A DNA stretch of 64,000 nt from Kitasatospora sp. A2-31 (GCF_022288725.1 NZ_JAKNTA010000018.1:1-64000), one strand, 5' to 3'. Positions 44,097 through 53,589 are shown, numbered from the stretch's first letter. Notes: generated by a model not told the origin, from the sequence alone. Numbers and translations: made by a program.

Positions 44097-47000
44097 ATGA
44101 CGAGCGAGGAGCAGCCCACCCCCAGCGCCCCCGCGGCCACGAGACCCGGTACGCCCGACCTCCTGGAGGTCGTCCCCGCCGGAACCCCCGGTGAGCGGGC
44201 CCGCGCGCTGCTGCGGCTGCGCCCGTACCGGAGGCTCTGGACCACCCAGCTGATCGGTGGCACCGCCGACCGGCTCGGGTTCCTGGTGCTCCTCGCGCTG
44301 ACCGTGATCGCCGCCGCCCTCGGTGGCCAGTTCGGCGACCTGCCGCGCAACCTCGCCTTCGCGGTCGCCGCGGTCTTCGCCGCCCGGTTGGCCGCGACCG
44401 GGCTGGTCGGCGTCGCCCTGCTCGGCCCGGTGCACGGGCTGCTCGCCGGAAAGCTGGACCGCCGCTGGACGCTCTTCGGCGCGGACGTGCTGCGGGCCGT
44501 GCTGGTCGGCATCGCGCCGTGGTGGATCGTCTGGCTGGGCTCCGGCCCCAGGCCGTCCGGCGCCGCGACCTACGTGCTGCTCGGCACGGTCTTCGTGACC
44601 GGCACCGCCGAGCGGGTCTGGGCCATCGCCAAGGCCGCCGCCGTGCCGGGCCTGCTCCCCCCGGCCAACCCGTACGCGCCGGCCGCCGAGCAACGCCCCT
44701 CCGCCGCCGACCTGGACACCGTCCGGACGCTGGACCGCCGCACCGGCTGGGGCACCGTGCCCCTGGCCGCCGCCGCGCTGGTCGCGCTCACCCTGGTCAA
44801 CAACGTCTTCGCCGCCCTCGGCTCGGACTGGCTGCGCGCCCACCAGACCACCTTCGCCGCGCTCGGCGCGGCCGCCCTGTTCGCGGTCGCGGCCGTCCGG
44901 GTGTACCTGCAGCAGCTGCCCGGCGGCCCGGGGGCCGTCGCCCCGCACTCCCCGCTCCAGGGCCTGCGCGCGCCGACCGACGCCACGCCCGGCCCCGCTC
45001 TGCGCAAGGGCCGCACCGGCTCCGCCCCCTACTTCACCTTCGCGGTCGCCGCCGGGTACGCCTCGATGGCGGGTGTCGCCGCGCTCGCGCTGCTGACCGC
45101 CGCCGAGCACCGGGCCGGCCCGATCGGCTACGGCCTGCTGGTGCTGGCCGCCGTCGGCGTCCCGGCGCTCGGCGTCCGGGTGACCAGGGCCACCCTGCCC
45201 GCGCTCTCCCGCCGCCGGCTGCTCGCGCTCGCGTTGCTGGTCGAGGGCGTCGCGCTGATCCTCGCGGGCCTGGTGCTGAACTTCGTGCTGGTCCTGCTGC
45301 TGACCGTGCTGGCCGCGCTGGCCGCCGGGATCGTCGTCTCGACCGGTCGGACCCTGCTCGCCCAGGAGGTCGAGGAGTCCCGGCTGCCGAAGGTCACCGA
45401 GCACCTGTTCGCGGTGCTGCGGGCCGTGGTGGCCGCCGCGCTGGTGGTCGTCCCGCTGATCGCCGCCGCCTACGGGAACGTCGAGTACGGGACGGTCGAG
45501 CCCGGCTCGTTCACCTTCATCCACGGCGGTGCCGCCCTCGCGGTGGCCACCGCGGGCCTGTTCACCCTGGTGCTCGCCGCCGTCGTGCTGCTGAAGACCG
45601 ACGACCGCCGGGGCACCGCGCCGTTCGGCCGGGATCTGCTGGACGCCCTCCGCGGCGGTGCCGGGCTCCCGCCGCACCGGACGACCGGCACCGGCTTCTT
45701 CATCGCCCTGGAGGGCGGCGACGGCGCCGGCAAGTCCACCCAGGCGCAGGCGCTCGCCGAGTGGATCCGCGGCAAGGGCCACGAGGTGGTGCTCACCCGC
45801 GAGCCCGGTGGCAGCCCGGTCGGCCAGCGGCTGCGCGGGCTCGTCCTGGACGTCGCCAACACCGGCCTCTCGCACCGCGCCGAGGCGCTGATCTACGCCG
45901 CCGACCGCGCCGAGCACGTCGAGAACGTGATCCGGCCCGCTCTCGCCCGTGGCGCGGTGGTGATCACCGATCGCTACATGGACTCCTCCATCGCCTACCA
46001 GGGCGCCGGCCGCGACCTGGCCGCGACCGAGGTCGCCCGGATCTCGCGCTGGGCGATCGGCGGGCTGCTGCCCGACCTGACCGTCGTGCTGGACGTCGAC
46101 CCGACCAAGGCCCGGGAACGGTTCACCGAGGCGCTGGACCGGCTGGAGTCCGAGCCGACCGAGTTCCACCAGCGGGTGCGCGCGGGCTTCCTCGCGCTGG
46201 CGGCCGCCGACCCCGCCCGTTACCTGGTCGTCGACGGCAGCCAGCAGCCCGGCTCCGTCACCACGGCGATCCGCCACCGGCTCGACCGGGAGCTGCCGCT
46301 CTCCGAGCAGGAGAAGGCCGCCCGCGTCGAGCAGGAGCGGCTCGCCCGCGAGGAGGCGGAGCGCCGCGCGGCCGAGGAGGCGCGGAAGAAGGCCGAGGCC
46401 GAGGCTGCCGAGCGCAAGCGGCAGGAGCTGCTGGAGCAGCTGCGGGCCGAGCAGGCGGAGAAGGAGCGGCTGGCCAAGGAGGAGGCCGAGCGCAAGGCCG
46501 CGGAGGCGGCGCGCAAGGCCGCCGAAGAGGCCCGGCGCAAGGCGGAGGAGGAGGCCCGCCGGCGCGCCGAGGAGGAGGCGAGGCTCCGCGCGGCCGAGGA
46601 GGCGCGGCTGGCCGCCGAGGCCGCCGAGCGCAAGCGGCTCGCCGAGGAGGCCGCCGCGCAGGCGGAGCTCCAGCGGCAGCGGGAGCTGCAGCGCGAGGAG
46701 CAGCGCCGTCGTGCCGAGGAGGCGCTGCAGCGGGCCGAGGAGGCCCGGCTGGCGCAGGCCGCGGCGCTGGCGGCGGCGGCCGCCGCAGCGGCGGAGGCGG
46801 CCGAGCGGGCGGAGCGGGCGGCTGCCGCCGAGGCTCCGGCGCCTGCCCCGTCCCCGGCTTCGGCTCCGACGCCGTCCCCGGCTCCGGCGCCCGGTGACGC
46901 GGTGACCACCGAGCTGCGGGTGGTGAAGGAGCGGGGCGCCGACGACGTCACGCAGGAGATCTCCGAGCGGGACCGCCGGGCGGCCGTCCGGGCCGCCGAG

Positions 47001-47708
47001 GCGGCTGCGGCCGGCGGGGCCACGGCGAGCGGTGCTCGGGGTGACGGCTCTCGAGCCGGTGGTGCCTCGGAGGTCGACGTGACGGCCAAGCTGCCGGTCG
47101 TGCCCGGTACGCCGGTGCCCCCGGTGCCCCCGGTGCCCCCGGCGGCCCCGGCGACTCCCGCCGCGGCGGACGAGACGGCCGTGCTGCCCCGGATCCCCGC
47201 GGCAGACGCCGACCGTGGTGCCACCGACCGGACCGAGCTGCTGCCCCGGATCGAGTCGGCCGGTCCTTCCACACCTGCCGGCCCTGCTGGTCCCGCAGGT
47301 CCGGCCGTGCCGCCGGGCCTCTGGCGGGACGAGCCGACCGGGCGCGCCGCCCACGCCCACCAGGAGCAGCCGGTCGACAGCACGCGCGAGCTGCCCGTGG
47401 TCGACGACGAGGAACAGCAGCCCGCCGTCGAGCCGCGGCCCCGGCCCTCCTGGGCCGAGGAGACGCCGATGGACGACCTGCCGAGCCTCACCGACACCCT
47501 GCTCGGCTCGCGTGACGAGTGGGCCCGCTGGGAGCAGGGCGGCGCCGGGGAGTCCGGCCCCCGAGACCCGCGTGTCCACTACGGCGCCGGCACGGCGGAC
47601 CAGGGCGGTCAGCCGGGTGACCCCGGTCGGCCCGGTGCGGGCGACCGCGGGCAGGAGGGGCCCGGGGACAAGGGCAAGGGCGGCCGGCGCTGGCGGCGCC
47701 GGAGCTGA
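44097..47708 (+). CDS. tmk: MFS transporter-thymidylate kinase-coiled coil fusion
   Basis: 1203 residues, against about 210 for a normal Tmk. Residues 40-520 form about ten to twelve MFS-like membrane helices. From about 533 comes the kinase: P-loop EGGDGAGKST (Lys546), REPGGSPVGQ, DRYMDSSIAYQG with the DRY motif and the lid. Residues 735-905 are a charged Glu/Ala/Arg coiled coil, and the rest is Pro/Ala/Gly-rich and disordered. Tmk phosphorylates dTMP for DNA synthesis; the fusion tethers it to the membrane. TACGCT 6-7 nt before the ATG suggests a leaderless mRNA. This fusion is known in Streptomyces. Confidence 0.93.
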   Translation: MTSEEQPTPSAPAATRPGTPDLLEVVPAGTPGERARALLRLRPYRRLWTTQLIGGTADRLGFLVLLALTVIAAALGGQFGDLPRNLAFAVAAVFAARLAATGLVGVALLGPVHGLLAGKLDRRWTLFGADVLRAVLVGIAPWWIVWLGSGPRPSGAATYVLLGTVFVTGTAERVWAIAKAAAVPGLLPPANPYAPAAEQRPSAADLDTVRTLDRRTGWGTVPLAAAALVALTLVNNVFAALGSDWLRAHQTTFAALGAAALFAVAAVRVYLQQLPGGPGAVAPHSPLQGLRAPTDATPGPALRKGRTGSAPYFTFAVAAGYASMAGVAALALLTAAEHRAGPIGYGLLVLAAVGVPALGVRVTRATLPALSRRRLLALALLVEGVALILAGLVLNFVLVLLLTVLAALAAGIVVSTGRTLLAQEVEESRLPKVTEHLFAVLRAVVAAALVVVPLIAAAYGNVEYGTVEPGSFTFIHGGAALAVATAGLFTLVLAAVVLLKTDDRRGTAPFGRDLLDALRGGAGLPPHRTTGTGFFIALEGGDGAGKSTQAQALAEWIRGKGHEVVLTREPGGSPVGQRLRGLVLDVANTGLSHRAEALIYAADRAEHVENVIRPALARGAVVITDRYMDSSIAYQGAGRDLAATEVARISRWAIGGLLPDLTVVLDVDPTKARERFTEALDRLESEPTEFHQRVRAGFLALAAADPARYLVVDGSQQPGSVTTAIRHRLDRELPLSEQEKAARVEQERLAREEAERRAAEEARKKAEAEAAERKRQELLEQLRAEQAEKERLAKEEAERKAAEAARKAAEEARRKAEEEARRRAEEEARLRAAEEARLAAEAAERKRLAEEAAAQAELQRQRELQREEQRRRAEEALQRAEEARLAQAAALAAAAAAAAEAAERAERAAAAEAPAPAPSPASAPTPSPAPAPGDAVTTELRVVKERGADDVTQEISERDRRAAVRAAEAAAAGGATASGARGDGSRAGGASEVDVTAKLPVVPGTPVPPVPPVPPAAPATPAAADETAVLPRIPAADADRGATDRTELLPRIESAGPSTPAGPAGPAGPAVPPGLWRDEPTGRAAHAHQEQPVDSTRELPVVDDEEQQPAVEPRPRPSWAEETPMDDLPSLTDTLLGSRDEWARWEQGGAGESGPRDPRVHYGAGTADQGGQPGDPGRPGAGDRGQEGPGDKGKGGRRWRRRS

Positions 47709-48069
47709 CCCGGCGCAGGACCGGAGGCCGCAGGCTGCAGGCCGGCGGAGGCGGTGGCCTGCCGCGTCGGCGGCCGGACGGGCCGGGCCGGCAGCGGGCG
47801 GTGCGGTGAGCGGTACAGCGGGCGGTGCGGTGAGCGGTACAGCGGGCGGTGCGGTCAGCGGTGCGTCGGGCGGTGCGGTCGGGGCGCGGTGCTCCGGCGG
47901 CACCGCCCGCTGTCGTCCCCGCCCCGTATGCTCGACGGCGGAAACCGCCCCGGGCCGCGTGCCCTGAGGCAGCGCGGACACGGCGTTCGGGCCGGTCCGG
48001 GGCCGCAGGGCGATCAGCACGAGGCAAGTAGTCCGTACGAGGTGGCTCGTACCGAACTTGGGAGCAGCA
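47709..48069. other. 361-bp intergenic region with a 24-bp minisatellite
   Basis: Contains the repeat at 47792-47887 and the promoter region of holB. I see no gene in it. Confidence 0.5.
47792..47887. repeat. 24-bp tandem repeat, about four copies
   Basis: CAGCGGGCGGTGCGGTGAGC plus 4 nt repeats exactly twice, then with changes twice more. Confidence 0.88.
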
Positions 48070-49281
48070 GTGGCCGTCTGGGACGACCTGGTGGGCCAGG
48101 AGCGCGTGGTCGAGCAGCTGACCGCCGCCGCCCGGGCGGCCGGGGCCACGGTCGCCGCCGGGCGCGGGGCGGCACCCGAGCCGGGCGGCAACGCCTCGCT
48201 GATGACGCACGCCTGGCTGTTCACCGGTCCGCCCGGGGCGGGTCAGACCACCGCCGCCCGCGCCTTCGCCGCCGCTCTCCAGTGCACCAGCCCGGACCTC
48301 GCGCTCGGCGGCACGCCCGGCTGCGGCTTCTGCGACGGCTGCCACACCGTGATGGCGGGCAGCCACGCCGACGTGAAGTACGTCCGCACCGACGGCCTGT
48401 CGATCGGCGTCGGCGACATGCGCGACCTGGTGCTGCGCGCGTCCAGCTACCCGACCGGTGGCCGCTGGTCGGTGATCCTGGTCGACGCCGCCCACCGGCT
48501 CACCGAGGCCGCCGCCAACGCCCTGCTCAAGGGCGTCGAGGAACCGTCCCCACGCACCGTCTGGCTGCTCTGCGCGCCGTCCGTGCAGGACGTGCTGCCC
48601 ACCATCCGCTCGCGCTGCCGGCTGCTGGTGCTGCGCCAGCCCGCCGCCGAGGCCGTCGCCGACATGCTGGTCCGGCGCGACGGCGTCGATCCCGAGACCG
48701 CCCGCTTGGCCGCGCTCGCCGGGCAGGGGGACATCGAGCGCTCCCGCCGCCTGGCCGTGGACGAGCAGGCCCGCACCCGGCGCACCGAGGTGCTGCGGAT
48801 CCCGCTGGAGGTCTCGGACATCGGCGGTTGCCTGGCCGCCGCCCAGCGCCTCGTCGACACCGCGAAGGCCGACGCCGAGGCGCTCGCCGAGACCCAGGAC
48901 GCCAAGGAGACCGACGACCTCAAGGCCGCGTACGGCGCGGCCGAGGGCGGCAAGGCCCCGCGCGGGATGGCCGGGGCGGTCAAGGAGCTGGAGAAGCGGC
49001 AGAAGAGCCGCGCCACCCGGACCCGCCGGGAGACGCTCGGTGTCGCGCTGCTGGACCTGCTCGGTTTCTACCGGGACGTGCTCGCCCTGCAGCTCGGCTC
49101 GGCCGGCCCGCTGTCCAACGAGGACCAGCGGCAGGCGCTGAACCGGGTCGCCCAGGCCGGTCCGCCGGAGAGCACGCTGCGGCGGATCGAGGCCGTGCTG
49201 GCCTGCCGGCAGGCGCTGGACCGCAACGTCGACCCGCTGCTCGCGGTGGAGGCGATGACGGTCGCGCTGCGGGCGGGCTGA
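48070..49281 (+). CDS. holB: DNA polymerase III clamp-loader subunit delta-prime
   Basis: 403 residues from a GTG with GGAG 6 nt upstream, MAVWDDLVGQERVVEQLTAA at the N-terminus. The AAA+ fold has FTGPPGAGQTTAARAFAAAL, with Gln in place of the Walker A Lys, so it should not hydrolyse ATP, in keeping with delta-prime being a passive subunit. Zinc ligands C-x13-C-x2-C-x2-C (about residues 78-97) and the sensor/SRC motif TIRSRC are present. A Lys/Ala-rich insert lies near 270-320. It loads the sliding clamp. Compare Rv3644c. Confidence 0.93.
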   Translation: MAVWDDLVGQERVVEQLTAAARAAGATVAAGRGAAPEPGGNASLMTHAWLFTGPPGAGQTTAARAFAAALQCTSPDLALGGTPGCGFCDGCHTVMAGSHADVKYVRTDGLSIGVGDMRDLVLRASSYPTGGRWSVILVDAAHRLTEAAANALLKGVEEPSPRTVWLLCAPSVQDVLPTIRSRCRLLVLRQPAAEAVADMLVRRDGVDPETARLAALAGQGDIERSRRLAVDEQARTRRTEVLRIPLEVSDIGGCLAAAQRLVDTAKADAEALAETQDAKETDDLKAAYGAAEGGKAPRGMAGAVKELEKRQKSRATRTRRETLGVALLDLLGFYRDVLALQLGSAGPLSNEDQRQALNRVAQAGPPESTLRRIEAVLACRQALDRNVDPLLAVEAMTVALRAG

Positions 49282-49609
49282 GGCGTCCGGCCGTCGTGCG
49301 GGCGGGCGGGCGGCGTCTCGCGGCGTCGTCGGTCCCCCGGCCTGCTCGGCCTGCGGCGTCTCGCGGCGCCCTCGGTCCCCGGCGCGCTCCGGGCCGGTCG
49401 AGGCCCGGGACTACCGGATAGGGCTTCCCGCCCTAGCCGCACGTCCCACCTTCGAGTGAACGGGCAGTACGCGCCGCGCACACCGGCGTGTGACCGCCGG
49501 GTCGTCTTGCACGCTGGGGCCGACTGCGCCCCGACGGCGGGGCCGTCGCGTCCCGTCCGGCACCGGCGCCCACCGGTGGCCCGGCCCTCCTCCCGAGGCG
49601 GTGCGTCCC
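49282..49609. other. 328-bp intergenic region with GGCGTCTCGCGGCG repeats
   Basis: A GGCGTCTCGCGGCG motif occurs twice (about 49311 and 49357). No tRNA fold or ORF was found. Confidence 0.4.
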
Positions 49610-50815
49610 ATGGTCCGTTCGCTCCTCGTCGTTCCCCTGCTCGCCGCCGCCGCGGGCGGTGTCTGGCTCGCCCGCGGCGCCCTGCAGCGCTGGCGCGACC
49701 TGCGGGCCGCCGAGACCTACGAGCTGACGGGTGACCAGCGTCCGATGCTGCTGCGGGCGGCCGGGGCGATGGTCTGCGGCGTCTTCGTCACGCTGCTCAC
49801 CGTGCTGACGGCGCTCGGGACGTTCGGGGCGCTCGGGTCGTCGGAGTCGCGGTCCGGGTCCGCGGAGCTGGCCGCCGACCCGGCCGACGGCGCCGCGGCC
49901 GGCGGCGGGCGGCAGGCGGCGCCCCCGGCGGCCGACGGCGCGCCGGCCACCGCGCCCGCGTCCGGCGCCGCTCCCGCTGCCGCGCCTGGTGCCGTTCCCG
50001 CCGTGCCGGCCGCCGCGTCCGCCCCGGGCGCCGCGCCGGCGGCCGCACCGGCGACCAGCCGGTTCGACAGCGTCGGCCACCCGGGCGGCGGGGAGCTGCT
50101 GCAGTCCGCCGTCCTCGGTCCGGACGGACACCCGCGCAACGTCCGGGTCTGGCTGCCGGCCCAGTACGCCAAGGAGCCGAACGCTCGGTTCCCCGTGGTC
50201 GTGATGCAGGCCGCCACCCCGCGGAAGACCGCCGACGCCGAGGTCCCCGACGTCTTCGAGGGCCTGAGCTCGGCCGTCCAGACCGGCAAGGCCCGGCCGT
50301 TCATCCTGGTCGCCCCCGAGGCCCCGAACGGCACCGAGCACCCCTGCGACCTGGTCGCCGCCGCGCCGCAGGCCGTCGCCGACGACGCCGCGCTGCGCAC
50401 CACCATCGCGGCGGCCTTCCGGACCCTGCCGCCCGGGCCGGCCTCCTGGGGCACGCTCGGTGTGGAGGGCGGAGCGCCCTGCGCCGCGGCCGCCGGCCTG
50501 GCACGCCCCGACCTGTACGGCGCGGCCGCCGCGGTCTCCGGCCGGTTCGACACCGCCGCGCTGGCCCTGACCGGAGCCGAGGCCCCCGCCAACGCCGCCC
50601 CCAAGCTGTTGCTGGCCGCCGCCAAGGCCGACGCCGCCGGGCTGGACGCCGCCCGCAAGCTGCAGGCCGCGCTGCGCGGCGGGACCGGTGCGGCGGCCCG
50701 CGCCGACGTGCGGATCTCCGACAACGTCCAGGACTACACGCCGGACCGGGAGCGGCTGCGGCTGGTCCGGCAGGCGGCGCAGTACCTGGCCGAGACCCTG
50801 GCCAAGCCGTCCTGA
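49610..50815 (+). CDS. Membrane-anchored esterase-fold protein lacking the catalytic Ser
   Basis: 401 residues. Two N-terminal membrane helices (about 2-20 and 49-72) and an Ala/Pro linker (to about 145) precede an alpha/beta-hydrolase domain like the esterase D/mycolyltransferase group (RNVRVWLPAQYAKEP, FPVVVMQAATPR). At the nucleophile elbow the sequence is LGVEGGAPCAAAAGL, with Glu286 where the family has Ser. It is probably catalytically inactive and may bind cell-wall or other partners. The GAGGCGGTG upstream is a weak ribosome site. Confidence 0.75.
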   Translation: MVRSLLVVPLLAAAAGGVWLARGALQRWRDLRAAETYELTGDQRPMLLRAAGAMVCGVFVTLLTVLTALGTFGALGSSESRSGSAELAADPADGAAAGGGRQAAPPAADGAPATAPASGAAPAAAPGAVPAVPAAASAPGAAPAAAPATSRFDSVGHPGGGELLQSAVLGPDGHPRNVRVWLPAQYAKEPNARFPVVVMQAATPRKTADAEVPDVFEGLSSAVQTGKARPFILVAPEAPNGTEHPCDLVAAAPQAVADDAALRTTIAAAFRTLPPGPASWGTLGVEGGAPCAAAAGLARPDLYGAAAAVSGRFDTAALALTGAEAPANAAPKLLLAAAKADAAGLDAARKLQAALRGGTGAAARADVRISDNVQDYTPDRERLRLVRQAAQYLAETLAKPS

Positions 50816-50895
50816 GCAGGGCCGCAGCGAGGACTACGCTTCGACGTACCCGGGGTGCCGGCACCGGCCGCGCCCCTGCACCCGAGGGGGAGCGG

Positions 50896-52599
50896 ATGAG
50901 GGCAGAGCGGGACCGGCACTCGACGGCGGTGGTCGCGCTGCTGGCGGTGGCCGGGCTGCTGCTCGGCGGGTGCTCCTCCGCGGGGTCGACCACCGCGTCC
51001 ACCCCCGGCTCCGCCTCCTCGGACACGGCCGGGTCGACGGCCGCCGGGGGCCCGGCAGCCGGTACAGGGGCGTCCCCGGCCGTGGCCTCGGCTTCGGGCG
51101 CGCTCCCGGTGGGGGACGCCCGGCCCGGTGCCACACCGCTGGAACCGCTTCCGGCGGCCGTTCCCGCCGCCCTGGCTCCGTACTATGGGCAGAAGCTCGA
51201 CTGGCAGCCCTGTGACGACGGCTTCGAGTGCACCACCTTCAAGGTGCCGCTCGACTACGCGCACCCGGAGGGCGGGGACCTCGCCCTGTCGGCGGTCCGG
51301 GCCCCGGCGCTCCCGGCCGACTCGGGGAGCGGCCCGGGCCCCGCGGGGGCGGGCCGCCTCGGTTCGCTGCTGCTCAACCCGGGGGGCCCCGGCGGCTCGG
51401 CGGTCGAGTACGTGGAAGCCGCCGCGAGCAGCTTCGACAGCGGCGTGCGCGCCCGGTACGACCTGGTCGGCCTCGACCCGCGCGGGGTCGGCCGCAGCAG
51501 CCCGGTCACCTGCCTGAGCGGCGAGCGGATGGACGCCTACACCGCCGTCGACATCACCCCCGACGACCAGGCCGAGATCGACGCCCTGGTGGCGGCCGAC
51601 AAGGAGTTCGCCGAGGGCTGCCGCCGGCAGGCCGGAGACCGGCTCGGCCACCTCGGCACCGTCGAGGCGGCCCGGGACATGGACGTGCTCCGGGCACTGG
51701 TCGGTGACGAGCGGCTCAACTACGTCGGCAAGTCGTACGGGACCTTCCTCGGCGCGACCTACGCCGGGCTCTTCCCCACCCGCACCGGCCGGATCGTGCT
51801 GGACGGCGCGATGGACCCGTCGCTCGACTCGCTCGGCGGCAACCGCACCCAGGCCGGCGGCTTCGAGACCGCCTGGGCGGCCTTCGCCCAGGACTGCGTC
51901 AAGCGGGAGGACTGCCCCCTCGGCCGGACCGAGCAGCAGGCCGGCGAGCAGCTCACCGCCCTGTTCCAGGCCGTCGACGCCCGGCCGCTGCCCACCAACG
52001 ACTCCGCCCGCCGGCTCACCGAGGCCCAGGCCACCACCGGCGTCATCCAGGCCATGTACGCCGACTTCCTCTGGCCGAGGCTGCGCACCGCGCTCGCCGA
52101 CGCGAAGGCCGGCGACGGCACCGGCCTGCTCAAGCTCTCGGACTCGTACTACGACCGCGGCCCGGACGGCTCGTACCCCAACCTGATGTTCGCCAACATG
52201 GCGGTGAACTGCCTGGACCTGCCGGCCCCGTTCGCCGGCCCGGCCGACGTCCAGCGGGCGGTGCCGGACTTCGAGCGGTCCTCGCCCCGGTTCGGCCGCG
52301 ACATGGCCTGGATGGCGCTGACCTGCGGCTACTGGCCGGTGCGGGCCACCGGCTCGGCGCACACCGTCCGGGCGGCCGGCGCGGCCCCGATCGTCGTCGT
52401 CGGCACCACCCGCGACCCGGCCACCCCGTACGCGTGGGCGCAGTCCCTGGCCGGCCAGCTGGAGTCCGGCCGGCTGCTGACCTACGAGGGGGACGGCCAC
52501 ACCGCCTACGGCCGCCGAGACGCCTGCGTCGACGGCGCCGTCAACCGGTACCTGCTGGGCGGCGAGGCGCCGGAGAACGGCAAGCGCTGCGGGGCCTGA
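50896..52599 (+). CDS. Secreted S33-family tripeptidyl aminopeptidase-like lipoprotein
   Basis: 567 residues. The signal peptide ends in the lipobox LLGGC, followed by a Ser/Thr/Ala/Gly-rich linker and the peptidase domain from about residue 95. The catalytic triad is visible: Ser280 in GKSYGT, Asp507 in TTRDPATP and His535 in GDGHTAYG. NPGGPGGSAVEY is the oxyanion-hole loop of Streptomyces TAP/SlpD/SlpE enzymes, which remove tripeptides from the N-termini of extracellular proteins. Gly-rich purines precede the ATG. Confidence 0.92.
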   Translation: MRAERDRHSTAVVALLAVAGLLLGGCSSAGSTTASTPGSASSDTAGSTAAGGPAAGTGASPAVASASGALPVGDARPGATPLEPLPAAVPAALAPYYGQKLDWQPCDDGFECTTFKVPLDYAHPEGGDLALSAVRAPALPADSGSGPGPAGAGRLGSLLLNPGGPGGSAVEYVEAAASSFDSGVRARYDLVGLDPRGVGRSSPVTCLSGERMDAYTAVDITPDDQAEIDALVAADKEFAEGCRRQAGDRLGHLGTVEAARDMDVLRALVGDERLNYVGKSYGTFLGATYAGLFPTRTGRIVLDGAMDPSLDSLGGNRTQAGGFETAWAAFAQDCVKREDCPLGRTEQQAGEQLTALFQAVDARPLPTNDSARRLTEAQATTGVIQAMYADFLWPRLRTALADAKAGDGTGLLKLSDSYYDRGPDGSYPNLMFANMAVNCLDLPAPFAGPADVQRAVPDFERSSPRFGRDMAWMALTCGYWPVRATGSAHTVRAAGAAPIVVVGTTRDPATPYAWAQSLAGQLESGRLLTYEGDGHTAYGRRDACVDGAVNRYLLGGEAPENGKRCGA

Positions 52600-52689
52600 C
52601 GGCGGTGGCGGCTGGGCGGTCGGGCCGCTGTGCCGCGGGTGATGGCCGCAGGCGCGACGCGGGGCTTACACGAAGCAGATGATTTCCGC

Positions 52690-52719
52690 TTCAACCTCTC
52701 GCGGGTACGACGTTACGAT
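52690..52719 (+). promoter_or_regulatory. Promoter of the host lysE gene
   Basis: TTCAAC and TACGAT are 18 bp apart and end 41 bp before the ATG of the truncated lysE. An inverted GAAGC...GCTTC lies at about 52672-52692. Confidence 0.45.
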
Positions 52720-52760
52720 GAGCGCCCCGCCCCCACCTGCCACCCTCACCGGAGCGCACC

Positions 52761-53258
52761 GTGCTCGGAGTCAACGACCTGGCGACCTACGTCCTCGGCG
52801 CCCTCGCCATCATCCTCCTCCCTGGCCCCAACTCCCTGTACGTGCTGTCCGTCGCCGCCCGCAAGGGCGTCCGGACCGGCTACACCGCCGCCGCCGGCGT
52901 CTTCGTGGGCGACTTCACGCTGATCAGCCTGACCTCGCTGGGCGCCGCCTCGCTCCTGGAGGCCAACCCGGCGGTCTTCGCCGTGGTGAAGTTCGGCGGC
53001 GCTGCGTACCTGCTCTGGATCGGCGTCGGCATGCTCCGCGCGGCCCGCCAGCTCTGGCGCGAACACCGCGCCGCCGACCCCGACGCCGCCGCCGCGGCCC
53101 CCACCCCGGAGTCCACCGAGCGCCCGTTCCGCCGCGCCCTGGTGATCAGCCTGCTGAACCCCAAGGCCATCCTCTTCCTGCTCTCCTTGGTTATCCCGAG
53201 TAAGACAGGATTGTATGGGCAGTCAGTCATGCGCGGTAGAGCCTTCTGTACTGACTGA
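52761..53258 (+). pseudogene. Host lysE-family exporter, 3' part cut off at the prophage junction
   Basis: Codons 1-142 encode a typical RhtB/LysE exporter N-terminus (LLPGPNSLYVLSVAARKGVR, then the conserved ...FRRALVISLLNPKAILFLLS). At about 53188 the similarity stops: the expected FFTQFVDP is replaced by LVIPSKTGLYGQSVMRGRAF and a stop at 53256-53258. A full-length relative at 58755-59414 shows what is missing: about 75 residues, including the last membrane helices. The missing part should lie at the far end of the prophage. The truncated protein is unlikely to work. Confidence 0.85.
53187..53257. other. attL junction with an adjacent inverted repeat
   Basis: The host lysE reading frame diverges from its relative at about 53187-53190. 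Just inside lie CAGTCAGT (53220-53227) and its complement ACTGACTG (53250-53257), 22 bp apart, in an AT-richer stretch. These could be integrase or excisionase arm sites. The core cannot be set without the other end. Confidence 0.6.
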
Positions 53259-53306
53259 GCCTCACACCCCAAAGGGGATGGCCTTGACGGGCCGACGGGG
53301 ACGCAA

Positions 53307-53342
53307 GAGGCCCCCGCCCGGGTTGTCCCGGGCGGGGGCCTC
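53307..53342. terminator. Perfect 16-bp hairpin between truncated lysE and the phage operon
   Basis: GAGGCCCCCGCCCGGG, loop TTGT and its exact complement. It lies 7 bp past the stop of the minus-strand phage gene and 49 bp past the truncated lysE stop, so it can stop both. Confidence 0.85.
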
Positions 53343-53349
53343 CGTCGTC

Positions 53350-53589
53350 TTACTTCACCTGGTGTGCGGTGCGGCGGTGCGGGGGGACCGCCCAGCAGTC
53401 GAGCGCGCGGAAGCGCAGAAGGCCGTCGGTCCACGGTCGGGGGTCACGCAGGGCACGGGGTTCGTGGCGTACTTCCCAGCACTGACCCGCCAGGATCGAC
53501 CATCCTTCGTCACGGCACCGCTTGAGTCCCCGGGTGTTGCCTTCGCGGGCGCCGTTGGGGAGGGTCACGATGAACGCCTTCGCGGCCAT
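53350..53589 (-). CDS. Small phage accessory protein, unknown
   Basis: 79 residues, MAAKAFIVTLPNGAREGNTR at the start, with several Trp and two Cys. Its ATG overlaps the stop of the upstream gene by 1 nt (TGATG), and a strong terminator follows, so it is the last gene of a two-gene operon. No known domain. Confidence 0.65.
   Translation of the reverse strand: MAAKAFIVTLPNGAREGNTRGLKRCRDEGWSILAGQCWEVRHEPRALRDPRPWTDGLLRFRALDCWAVPPHRRTAHQVK

Noticed and set aside
43608..48224. Minus-strand open frame of 1538 codons opposite tmk
   Set aside because: An antisense frame held open by high GC and by the Glu/Ala-rich coiled coil of tmk; no coding features of its own.
52600..52760. Possible tRNA as the prophage attachment site
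   Set aside because: No cloverleaf or T-loop sequence was found; the break lies inside lysE instead.
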